Below, in pieces: positions 53,344 through 64,000 of a DNA stretch of 64,000 bases. Source of the stretch: Catenulispora sp. GP43 (lineage in GTDB: Bacteria > Actinomycetota > Actinomycetes > Streptomycetales > Catenulisporaceae); the NCBI RefSeq assembly GCF_041260665.1, contig NZ_JBGCCT010000026.1, positions 1 through 64,000 of the forward strand, in the 5' to 3' direction. Numbering within the stretch: the first letter of the stretch is position 1; the number at the start of each line of letters is the position of its first letter. The notes under the pieces were generated by a model. It did not search any database. It saw only the letters and a list, made by a program, of their open reading frames with translations, and was not told where the DNA came from. The translations under genes were made by a program, and so were the position numbers.

Positions 53344-53585
53344 CCGGGGTCGCGCTGGCCGAGCAGTTGCGGTCGATCTGGCAGGAGGCGCTCGGGGTGC
53401 CGGTCGACGGCGCCACGGACTTCTTCTGGGAGGGCGGCCATTCCTTCATGGCGTTGGACATCGTCGCCCGGTCCTCGCAGGCCTGCGGGACGGACGTGCC
53501 GCTGCGGACCCTGTTCGACCACCCCGAGTTCGACGACTTCGTGGCGGCGGTGACCGGACGGTCCGAGAACGGTGCGGCGGCTTGA
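53340..53585 (+). CDS. Free-standing carrier protein
   Basis: An 81-residue PCP-like carrier with the attachment Ser in FFWEGGHSFMALDIVAR (about residue 37) and the third-helix PLRTLFDHPEFDDFV. It is coupled by 4-base overlaps to the cyclase before and the LanB-like gene after. It may hold an amino acid for transfer to the cyclitol or present a substrate to the neighbouring LanB-like enzymes. Confidence 0.88.
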   Translation: MTGVALAEQLRSIWQEALGVPVDGATDFFWEGGHSFMALDIVARSSQACGTDVPLRTLFDHPEFDDFVAAVTGRSENGAAA

Positions 53586-55837
53586 CCGGCAGCGGCCTGC
53601 CGGGGCACCTGGCCCCGCTGGGGACGACCGGCTGGGCGGTGTGGCGTGACGTCGCGGTGCGCGGCGCGGGCCTGCCCGCGGCCCGGGCCCGGGCCGTGCA
53701 CGGCGCCCCGGCCGGGGTGATCGGCACGGATCTGGCCCGGACGGCCGCGGACCCCCGGTTCCGCGAGGCGGTCGCATGGCAGAACCCTGATCTATTGGGC
53801 CGCTGCCTGGACCGGGTGCGCGCGGACACCCCGCGGAACCGGCAGGGCCGCCGCGACGAGGCCACGGTCGCCGCCTACCTGCAGCGGTTCGCGCTGAAGA
53901 ACGACACCATCGGCGCGTTCGGACCCGTGGGCTGGGCCACGGTGACGACTGAGGCGGCCGCGCCCTGGTTCGCCGCGGTACCGGGCCCCGCGTTGCTCAG
54001 CCGGCGGACCACGTACTTCGAGACGTGGGCGATCGACGAGGCGGCGCGGGCATTCCTGGAACTGCCCGGGCTGCGCGCGCAGCTGCCGCCGCGCCCCGCC
54101 GGCACCATCGAGGTGGTGGCCGGCGTCCTGCACCGCCTGCGGCGGCGGCCCGTGGAACTGTCACCGGACCAGCTGACCGTCCTCGATCTGTGCGACGGGG
54201 TCCGCCCCCTGCATGAAGTGCTCGACAAGGCACGCTCCCAGTCGGTCCCGGACTCGGTCTTCACCAGCTTGCTGGAGCTCGGTGCGGTGGAGCTCGACTT
54301 GTCGGGCCCGGTCGAGGCCCGGCCTGAGGAAACGCTGCGGACGCGGTTGGAGGCGCTCGGTGACCGGGCCGTGGCGGAGCCGGCGCTCACCGCCCTCGCC
54401 GGACTGGTCGCGGCTCGCGACGCCGTCGCGCGCGCCGCGGATGCCGAAGCCGTGGCCGAGACGATGGCGGTGCTGGGCGAGGTGTTCCTCCGCGTCACGG
54501 GGACCGCCGCCACCCGTCGTCCCGGTGAGGCCTACGCCGGACGCACCCTGGTCTACCAGGACTGCGTCCGCGACGTGGACGTGCGGATCGGGCCCGGGCT
54601 GCTGGCCGCCGTCGCGGCGCCGCTGGGGCTGATGCTCGACAGCGCCGCCTGGCTGGTGGCCACGGTCGGAGCGGCCTACCGGGAGTTCTTCGGCCGGCTT
54701 TATCAGCGGGAACGGGAACGGTGGCCCGAGGGCCGCGTGCCCCTGGGCTATCTGGTCAATCGTGCCGCGCCCGACCTGGACGCCGCCGGGTCCGCACCGC
54801 CGCTGGTGAAGGCGGCGGTCGCGGAATTCCAGAAGCGGTGGGCCGCCATCCTCGCCGCTCCGGACGGCGTCCGCACCGTCCGATTCGACGCGGCGGACAT
54901 CGCGCCCGCGGTCGCCGCCGCGTTCGGCGGACCGGCTGCGCGGGCGCCGTGGAGCGCGGCGCGACAGCACTCGCCGGATCTGCTGTTCGCCGCGGCCGAC
55001 GCCGCGGCGCTGGCCGATGGCGACTTCACCTGTGTCCTGGGCGAACTCCATCTCGCGGTGAACTCGCTGGAGAGCCGTTCGTACGTGGAGCAGCACCCTG
55101 ATCCGGCCCGGCTGCTCGCCGCTTCCGAGGCGGACCACGGCGATCGGCGGATCCTGTGCGCACCGCCGAAGACCTCCCGCCTGGTGACCTCGCGCGTCAT
55201 GCCGCCGTCGGCGCTGCTGTCCGATCGGTTCACCTACTGGTCGTGGTCGCCGGATCCGGAATCGATGGCCGCCCCCGGTCGCAGGCTGCCCGGGGCCGGG
55301 ATCACCGTGCGGGAGGCCGGCGGCGAACTCGTCGTGGAGGCCGGCGGCGCCGAACACGACCTGCTCGAGATGCTGGGCGAGATCCTCAGCGGTGTCGTCG
55401 TCAACGCGTTCCAGCCGTTCCCGGCCGCCGGGCACCGGCCGCGGGTCACCGTGGACCGTGTGGTCGTCGCCCGCGAGTGCTGGGTGTTCACCGCGTCCGC
55501 GCTCCGTTGGGCGTTCTTGAAGGACGAGCGCGAACGCTTCGAGCAAGCGGGGCTGTGGCGCGCGGCGAACGACATCCCGGAGCTCGTGTTCTTCAGGACG
55601 CCGCTGGAGGGCAAGCCGATCGCGGTGGACTTCCGGAGCGCGGCGCTCGTGGGGATATGGGCCAAGGCCGTCCGCGCCGCCGCTGCCGATACCACTACCG
55701 AGAACTCGGCGCGGATCACCGTCACCGAGATGCTTCCCGGCCCGGACGACCTGTGGCTGACCGACGCCGACGGCGCCCGCTACACCTCGGAGTTCCGATT
55801 CGTCGCGACGCGCCCGGCGGGAGCCCTTCATGACTGA
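53582..55837 (+). CDS. LanB-like lantibiotic-dehydratase-family protein 1
   Basis: A 751-residue protein of the lantibiotic dehydratase N-terminal (glutamylation/aminoacylation) family. The family block near residues 95 to 118 reads VAAYLQRFALKNDTIGAFGPVGWA, corresponding to the usual RYL.R...RPTPFGLFAGV. Further conserved parts are AYAGRTLVYQDC, SPDLLFAA, FTCVLGELHLAVNSLES and SDRFTYWSW. No separate elimination domain (SpaB_C) is visible. Small LanB proteins use aminoacyl-tRNA, and some (PEARLs) add amino acids to peptides. It is followed by a paralogue, and no lanthipeptide precursor or cyclase is visible. Confidence 0.8.
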   Translation: MTGSGLPGHLAPLGTTGWAVWRDVAVRGAGLPAARARAVHGAPAGVIGTDLARTAADPRFREAVAWQNPDLLGRCLDRVRADTPRNRQGRRDEATVAAYLQRFALKNDTIGAFGPVGWATVTTEAAAPWFAAVPGPALLSRRTTYFETWAIDEAARAFLELPGLRAQLPPRPAGTIEVVAGVLHRLRRRPVELSPDQLTVLDLCDGVRPLHEVLDKARSQSVPDSVFTSLLELGAVELDLSGPVEARPEETLRTRLEALGDRAVAEPALTALAGLVAARDAVARAADAEAVAETMAVLGEVFLRVTGTAATRRPGEAYAGRTLVYQDCVRDVDVRIGPGLLAAVAAPLGLMLDSAAWLVATVGAAYREFFGRLYQRERERWPEGRVPLGYLVNRAAPDLDAAGSAPPLVKAAVAEFQKRWAAILAAPDGVRTVRFDAADIAPAVAAAFGGPAARAPWSAARQHSPDLLFAAADAAALADGDFTCVLGELHLAVNSLESRSYVEQHPDPARLLAASEADHGDRRILCAPPKTSRLVTSRVMPPSALLSDRFTYWSWSPDPESMAAPGRRLPGAGITVREAGGELVVEAGGAEHDLLEMLGEILSGVVVNAFQPFPAAGHRPRVTVDRVVVARECWVFTASALRWAFLKDERERFEQAGLWRAANDIPELVFFRTPLEGKPIAVDFRSAALVGIWAKAVRAAAADTTTENSARITVTEMLPGPDDLWLTDADGARYTSEFRFVATRPAGALHD

Positions 55838-58199
55838 CGAGCAGGTGTCGATCCGCTCGGTTCCCCTGGGCGAGACCGGGTGGCGGCTGTGGTGCGACGC
55901 CGTGCTGCGCAGCGCGGGATTCGCGGCTGAGGAGGTGGCGGCGATCCGGGACCTCGATCTGGCTGCCGCCGCCGACTCTGATTCCGATTCCAATTCCCAC
56001 TCCGGCTCTGATTCGAGCCCTGATTCCGACCCAGATCCCGGTTCCGGCTACCGCGCGGCCTACGCCGCCGCCTCGGCCCGGCTGGCGGCCGCCACCACGC
56101 GTATCGCAGCCGACCCCCGCTTCCGGGAGGCCGTGGCCTGGCAGAACCCCGACCTCGTCGGCCACTGCCTGGACAAGGTGGCGGCCGGGGTCGCGCGCAA
56201 CTCCCGCGGTCGGCAGTTGGAGGCCGGGGTCATCTCCTACCTCCAGCGCTACGCCCTGAAGAACGACACCATCGGCTTCTACGGCCCGGTCGGCTGGGCC
56301 CGCCTGGACCCCGACGCACCCGGTTTCCAGTCCCGGCCCGGACCGGAGCTGCTCGCCGGCCGCACCACGCATTTCGAGATGTGGGCCGTCGACGAGGTGG
56401 CGCGGGCGTTCGCGGCCCGGCCCGACGTGGAGCAGTGGCTCACGCCGACCCGGAGTCCCGCGGTCACCGTCCTGAGCCGGACGCTGTATCGGCCGCGTGG
56501 CCGTCCGGTACCGCTGACCGGCGATGAACTGGCCGTCTTCGAGTTCTGCGACGGTGACCGCACCGTCGCCGACGTTCTGCGGACCGCCGCCGAGCACGGC
56601 GTGGCCGCCCCTGAGACGGCACTGAAACGACTGGTCGCACTGGCCGCGCTCCGCATCGGGCTCGAAGGACCGGTGGACGCCTGGCCGGAGCGGGGACTGC
56701 GGCACCGCATCGCCCGGATCGGCGACGCCCGGTTGCGGGACGACCTGCTGGCCGCGTTGGACAGCCTGATCGCGGCCCGGGACGCGGCCGCCGAGGCGGC
56801 CGACGCCGAGTCCGTCGTGGCCGCCACCCGGACGCTGGGCGCCCGGTTCCGCGAGATCACCGGCGGCGACGACACGCGCCGCGCCGGGCAGGCCTACGCC
56901 GGCCGGACCCTGCTGTACCAGGACTCGCGCCGGGACGTCGAGGTCGTCGCCGGCACCCCGGTCCTGGACGCCCTGGCCGCACCGCTGGGCCTGGTCCTGG
57001 ACAGCGTGCGGTGGCTGGTCGCCGAGTGCGGCCGGGCGTTCCGTACCCTGCTGACGGGCGCCTTCCGGGCCGAGTGCGTCCGGTCCGGCCACGACGAGCT
57101 GCCCCTGCCGCTGCTGCTCGCCCGGTGCGGCCCGGACCTCACCGCCGACGACGGACCACCGTGCGCCGCCCGGGCCGTGATGGCGGAGTTCCAGCAGCGC
57201 TGGCAGCGCATCCTCGGGTTCGGCGACGACGACCGCCGGATCACCGCCGCCTCGGCGGACCTCGCCGCGGGGGTCGCCCGCGAGTTCGGCGGTGCGACGG
57301 TGCCCTGGTGCGGGGCCGGACGGCACTCGCCGGACCTCATGATCGCCGCGGCTTCCGCGCAGCACGTCGCGAGCGGCGATTTCCTGCTGGTCCTCGGCGA
57401 ACTCCACGTGGCGGTCACCAGTGTCGAGGGGCGCGGCTTCGTCGAGCAGAGCCCTGATCCAGGCAGCCTGCTGGCGGCCGTCGAGCAGGACTACGCGACG
57501 GGCCGCATCGTCGCCGTCCATCCCAAGGACTCGCCATTCGTGACCTCCCGTGCCGCGCCGCCGACCGCTCTGCCGTCCGACCGGTTCACCTACTGGACCT
57601 GGTCCGAGACGCCACCTGCCCTGGACCCGCCGGGTCCCTGGATCCCCGGTGCGGACCTCGTGGTTCGCGAGCGCGACGGCGCCGTGCTGGTCGCGACCCG
57701 CTCGACCGGTGCCGAGTACGACCTGTTGGAAGTACTCGGTGAGATCCTCAGCGCCGCGGTCGCCAACACCTTCCGACCGATCGCAGCCGGGCCGCACAGC
57801 CCGCGGGTCACCGTCGACCGACTGGTCATGGCCCGGGAGACGTGGCGGTTCCCCGCCGAGGAGCTGGCGTGGGCCTTCGTGTCCGACGACGCCGACCGGT
57901 ATCGGCAGGCCCGCCGATGGCGGGCCGGGCACGGACTCCCGGAGCGGGTGTTCGCCCGGACCGGCTCGGGGACCAAGCCGACGGCGGTCGATTTCACCAG
58001 TCCGGCCCTGGTCGGCATGCTCGCCAGGACGGCCCGGCGGGCCGCCGGGACCGGTCAGGCCATGGTGACGTTGAGCGAGATGCTTCCGGACGTATCAGGC
58101 CTATGGCTCTCGGATGCCGCCGGGAAGCGCTACACGTCGGAGCTGCGCGTCGTCGCCGTGGACGGGGACGGGGACGGGGACGGGGACGGGCAACGATGA
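55830..58199 (+). CDS. LanB-like lantibiotic-dehydratase-family protein 2
   Basis: A 789-residue paralogue of the preceding protein, collinear over its length (ISYLQRYALKNDTIGFYGPVGWA, AYAGRTLLYQDS, SPDLMIAAA, FLLVLGELHVAVTSVEG, SDRFTYWTW). It differs by a Ser/Asp repeat at about residues 49 to 72 and a C-terminal DGDGDGDGDG tail that ends at the overlap with the next gene. The ATG at 55830 overlaps the preceding gene by 8 bases. Two similar proteins may act as a heterodimer or on two different amino acids. Confidence 0.8.
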   Translation: MTDEQVSIRSVPLGETGWRLWCDAVLRSAGFAAEEVAAIRDLDLAAAADSDSDSNSHSGSDSSPDSDPDPGSGYRAAYAAASARLAAATTRIAADPRFREAVAWQNPDLVGHCLDKVAAGVARNSRGRQLEAGVISYLQRYALKNDTIGFYGPVGWARLDPDAPGFQSRPGPELLAGRTTHFEMWAVDEVARAFAARPDVEQWLTPTRSPAVTVLSRTLYRPRGRPVPLTGDELAVFEFCDGDRTVADVLRTAAEHGVAAPETALKRLVALAALRIGLEGPVDAWPERGLRHRIARIGDARLRDDLLAALDSLIAARDAAAEAADAESVVAATRTLGARFREITGGDDTRRAGQAYAGRTLLYQDSRRDVEVVAGTPVLDALAAPLGLVLDSVRWLVAECGRAFRTLLTGAFRAECVRSGHDELPLPLLLARCGPDLTADDGPPCAARAVMAEFQQRWQRILGFGDDDRRITAASADLAAGVAREFGGATVPWCGAGRHSPDLMIAAASAQHVASGDFLLVLGELHVAVTSVEGRGFVEQSPDPGSLLAAVEQDYATGRIVAVHPKDSPFVTSRAAPPTALPSDRFTYWTWSETPPALDPPGPWIPGADLVVRERDGAVLVATRSTGAEYDLLEVLGEILSAAVANTFRPIAAGPHSPRVTVDRLVMARETWRFPAEELAWAFVSDDADRYRQARRWRAGHGLPERVFARTGSGTKPTAVDFTSPALVGMLARTARRAAGTGQAMVTLSEMLPDVSGLWLSDAAGKRYTSELRVVAVDGDGDGDGDGQR
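55974..56046 (+). repeat. Ser/Asp-rich repeat
   Basis: Degenerate GAYTCN hexamers (GATTCC, GACTCT and variants) encode a Ser/Asp tract in the N-terminal part of the second LanB-like protein; the paralogue upstream has no such insertion. Confidence 0.85.
58161..58190 (+). repeat. GACGGG hexamer repeat at a gene end
   Basis: Five GACGGG units encode DGDGDGDGDG at the extreme C-terminus of the second LanB-like protein, two codons before its stop. Confidence 0.9.
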
Positions 58200-59604
58200 G
58201 AATGGTCGAGCTCAACGGTGCCTCCCTGGGGCCGGGAGACCTGTTCCTGTGGCGGCCCGTCGCGGCAGCCGCCCCCCTTGAGGAGTCCGCGGCCCCGCCG
58301 TCCTACGTCCAGGAACAACACCTCCAGCAGTGCGACGCCCGCCGCATGGCCGGTGTCACGCAGCCGCGCTGGGCCGGCGTCGCCGTCGACCTACCAGGCC
58401 GGCTCGACCACGACGTGTTGTCCGCCGCGCTGTCGGCCGTCGTCCGGCGGCACGATTCGCTCTCCTGCACGTTCCGGGTCGAGCGGGGCGAGGCCCAGCG
58501 GCTGACGGTGCCCATCGGGACCGCCGGATTCGCGGTCGAGAACCTGGGGACCGCCGCGTCCGGCGCCGAGGCGGCGAGCCGGCTGATCGAGGCCTTCGAC
58601 CGATGGACCGAACCGTTCGTCTGGCCCGCCTTCCTGTTCGCCGCCGTGGCGCGGGAATCGGGGTGGACCCTGTTGTTCGCCGCCGACCGCGTGCACGCCG
58701 ACCTGTATTCGTTGGGCTACGTCGCCCACGAGATGGTCGAATGCTACGAAGCCGGGGCGGGCAGCCGGCCCGCGCGGCTGCTGCCCAGCGCGGTGTACTC
58801 CGAATACTGCGCGGCCGAACGTGTTGCCGCGCCCGACGATCGCGCCCGGGATGCGGCCGCCCGCAGATGGCTGGACCTGGCCGAGGCCGCCGGCGGGACC
58901 TTCCCCGGGTTCCCCGTGGACCTCGGCGGCGGTCCCGACCAGCCGCATCCGGCCGCGTACCGGGAGATCGACCTCGCGGACGCGGCGACCGCCGAGCGCT
59001 TCGAGCGCTGGTGCCGCGACCGCCGCGGCGGCCTGACGTCCGGGCTGGCCGCCGCGGTCGCCCACGCCTGCGCGGCCCGCGATCGGTTCCACGCCGTGCT
59101 GGCCCTGCAGACCAGGCCGTCACCCGCGAAATCGGCGATCGGGTGGTACGTCAACGCGGTCCCGCTGACGTTCGCCGTCGCCGACACGAACACGAACACG
59201 AACACGAACACCGACACAGACACAGACACCGACACCCACGCCGACTTCGCCGGGACACTCCTGGCCGCGCAGAGGGCGATGCTCAGCGGCTACCGCGACG
59301 CGCAGACACCCTACAGCCCGGTCACCGATCAGCTTCCTGAGAAACTCGGGTTCGAGCAGGCCTGCTGGCTGTCGCTGGCCGACTTCCGGCACCTGCCGGG
59401 CGCGGACCGCCATGCCGAGTGGAACCTGCGGGCCGTCGCGGCCCCCCGCCACACGACCGGCGGCGATCTGTGGATCAACCGCGTCGACCGGGGGCTGGCC
59501 GCGCACATCCGGTTCCCCGGCACTGACGAAGCACATCGCGCCGTGACCACGTTCGTCGACTCGCTCACCGCGATCATCGCGGGCATCGCAGACCTTGGAG
59601 ACGT

Positions 59605-59614
<10 letters not shown>
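58196..59614 (+). CDS. Condensation-domain-like protein with a lost active site
   Basis: A 472-residue protein with the two-lobed condensation fold: PPSYVQEQHLQQCDARRM, PGRLDHDVLSAALSAVVRRHDSLSCTF, and GWYVNAVPLTF. The site HHxxxDG reads ADRVHAD at residues 163 to 169, so the catalytic His is Asp164 and the structural Asp is Ala168. It also contains a Thr-Asn/Thr-Asp repeat at about 330 to 349. It is probably non-catalytic in standard amide formation and may be a docking, scaffolding or altered-mechanism protein. ATGA overlap with the LanB-like gene. Confidence 0.82.
59182..59241 (+). repeat. Hexanucleotide repeat encoding Thr-Asn/Thr-Asp
   Basis: AACACG-type units, four in a row, then ACAGAC/ACCGAC units, encode TNTNTNTN followed by TDTDTDTD inside the inactive condensation-like protein, in the loop after GWYVNAVPLTF. 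Confidence 0.9.
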
Positions 59615-62714
<3,100 letters not shown>

Positions 62715-62718
<4 letters not shown>

Positions 62719-63686
62719 CGGATGTCACCTCGGCCGCTGCGCCTGTCCTCCAGGCCCCGGACGCCGATCCGCTCGGTTGGCTCGCCGCCAGCGCGCCGAC
62801 CATCTCGGCGCGACTGCTCGACACCGGCGCGGTGCTCGTCAGGGGTCTGCCGGCGAGTTCACCCGCCGATCTCGCCGCGGCGCGCGCGGCCCTGGGGGTC
62901 CAGCCGTTCGTCTCCACCGAGGCTTTCGGCCATCGCAGCGAACTCGCGCAGGGCGTCCTGTCACCGATCAGGTGGCCGGCCGGCCGGGAGCTGTGCCCGT
63001 ACCAGGAAGAAGCGTTCGGCACCATCGTGCCCGGCACCGTGCTCACCGCCTGTGTCCGGCCTCCCGACTCCGGCGGGGAGGCGCTGCTGAGCGATGCGCA
63101 CGCGCTGCTCGCGCACCTGCCGGAACACCTCCGAGACCGACTGAGCACCCAGGGCTGGCTGATGACCCGGTCCTTCCACGGCTATTTCGGCATGACGTGG
63201 CAGGACGCCTTCGGGGTCGCCGACCGTGAGCGGCTGACCGAGGTCTTGGCCGCACAGGGCATCGACCACGCCTGGCTCCCGGACGACGTGTTGCGCACCC
63301 GTCGGCGCCGCACCGCGATCCTGCGGCACCCGAGCACCGGGCTCGAATGCTGGTTCAACCAGATCGCGTTCCTGAACAACGGCAGTCTGGAGCCGCGGGA
63401 GCGCGCCTTGCTCACCGAGGCCTTCGGCGACGATCTGCCGGTCGACTCCGCGTTCGGCGACGGCACACCGCTGAGCCCGCACGACCTGTCGGCCTTGCAC
63501 GCGGCCTACGACGCCACCACGACGGCGATCGCCTGGCAGAGCGGCGATCTCCTCGTCACCGACAACATCCGTACCGCCCTCGGGCGCGCGCCGCATAGCG
63601 GCGATCCCGCCTTCCTGGTCGCCCTCGGCGATCCGGTCGATCGGCGGGCCCATGAGCAGTTCCCTTCGGAAGAGGACAGACCATGA
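62715..63686 (+). CDS. TauD/SyrP-like oxygenase fold without metal histidines
   Basis: A 323-residue protein of the TauD/TfdA clavaminate-synthase-like superfamily. The C-terminal motif DLLVTDNIRTALGRAPHSGDPAFLVALGD aligns with the usual DNxRxxHGRxPFxG block, and PYQEEAFGTIVPGTVLTACVRPPDSGGEALLSDAHALLAHLP with the usual HxE region. The first His is Tyr96 and the distal His is Leu289; only Glu98 of the facial triad remains. Iron binding should therefore be lost. It may be a pseudoenzyme or have another mechanism. ATGA overlaps on both sides. Confidence 0.82.
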
Positions 63687-64000
63687 GTGAGTTCGAGGGC
63701 GGTCTGGTCGACGCGCTCCAGCCGATCCGCCACTACTTCCTGGCCCAGGTGCTCGACTACGGACTGCGCTCCGGGCTCCTGGACGAACTCGCCGCCGCAC
63801 CCGGCCGCCCGCTGCCCGAACTGGCCGCGGCCTGCGGCCTGGACCGCGAGCGCCTGGCCGGCCTGCTGCGCTACCTCTCGGCCGAGGAGATGGTGACCGA
63901 GCCGGAGACGGCGCCGGCCCTGACGGCGCGGGGGCAGGACGTGCTCGCCTATCGCCCCTGGTACGAGCTGCTGCTCGGCGGCTACAGCGACACGTTCAAG
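63683..64000 (+). CDS. Partial SAM-dependent methyltransferase, N-terminus
   Basis: The frame from the ATG at 63683 runs off the right edge (106 codons). It reads FEGGLVDALQPIRHYFLAQVLDYGLRSGLLDELAA and continues with LPELAAACGLDRERLAGLLRYLSAEEMV. This is the N-terminal winged-helix dimerisation domain of O-/N-methyltransferases of the hydroxyindole/caffeate type; the SAM-binding domain lies outside the window. Its start overlaps the TauD-like stop by four bases, so the operon continues to the right. Confidence 0.75.
   Translation, partial: MSEFEGGLVDALQPIRHYFLAQVLDYGLRSGLLDELAAAPGRPLPELAAACGLDRERLAGLLRYLSAEEMVTEPETAPALTARGQDVLAYRPWYELLLGGYSDTFK

Noticed and set aside
53582-58199. The LanB-like pair as evidence of an ordinary lanthipeptide or thiopeptide cluster.
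   Set aside because: No LanC, no elimination domain, no YcaO and no precursor peptide can be seen in the window; the neighbours are NRPS and aminocyclitol genes.

Overview
The window is high-GC DNA (roughly 70 percent) with GTG and TTG starts, dense operons and an NRPS-type gene cluster. This points to a filamentous actinobacterium (Streptomycetales/Catenulisporales grade); species cannot be assigned from sequence alone. The window is cut at both ends: a possible sigma-factor gene at the left edge and a methyltransferase gene at the right edge are incomplete.

Region 1-13 kb is chromosomal accessory DNA, almost all on the minus strand: a truncated fatty-acid desaturase, two related small proteins, an orphan copy of ATP synthase alpha (atpA) next to an anti-sigma-antagonist (STAS) gene, a PRC-barrel protein, an FAD oxidoreductase, an HTTM/DUF5819 pair resembling SdpB/SdpA, and a secreted DUF3494 (ice-binding-like) protein with a low-complexity Cys-rich tail. 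Region 13-17.5 kb holds a large secreted glycoside hydrolase behind a textbook promoter, followed by a ROK-family regulator.

Region 17.5-24.2 kb looks like one small regulon: an NTF2-like protein, a luciferase-like oxidoreductase, an F420/NADP-type dinucleotide-binding protein, an SDR, a GNAT, a giant LuxR (LAL) regulator and a small conserved protein. Their intergenic regions share a 17-bp inverted repeat, TCAYC-YGAANNN-GGTGA, four times. Region 24.2-26.4 kb is a second small circuit: a Tat-exported metallo-beta-lactamase-fold hydrolase, a four-helix membrane protein and a MarR regulator, with the same TTGCNTGCGCAA palindrome in front of the hydrolase and marR. A PIG-L deacetylase follows, bounded by a strong hairpin.

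From about 27.7 kb to the right edge lies a biosynthetic gene cluster of unusual composition. A leftward operon (36.6 to 28.7 kb) carries three ATP-grasp ligases, an MFS exporter, an ornithine/lysine N-hydroxylase and a peroxiredoxin-APH kinase fusion; a second APH kinase lies upstream. A short rightward unit has a free carrier protein and a free condensation domain, followed by two ABC exporter half-genes. A rightward operon of at least 15 genes with mostly 4-nt start/stop overlaps runs from 43.2 kb past the window end. It holds an SDR, an AMP ligase, a StrB1-like inosamine-phosphate amidinotransferase, a GMC oxidoreductase, a PLP enzyme, an NRPS A-PCP protein, a PP2C phosphatase, a 2-deoxy-scyllo-inosose synthase-like cyclase, a carrier protein, two tandem LanB-like proteins, a condensation-like protein lacking its active site, a PCP-C-A NRPS, a TauD-like protein lacking both metal histidines, and a methyltransferase.

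My inference is a guanidinylated aminocyclitol-peptide hybrid metabolite: the cyclase makes the ring, the amidinotransferase adds a guanidine, NRPS modules, ATP-grasp enzymes and LanB-like proteins attach amino acids (possibly N-hydroxylated), ABC and MFS proteins export it, and the APH-type kinases may confer self-resistance. I do not recognise this gene combination as a known cluster.
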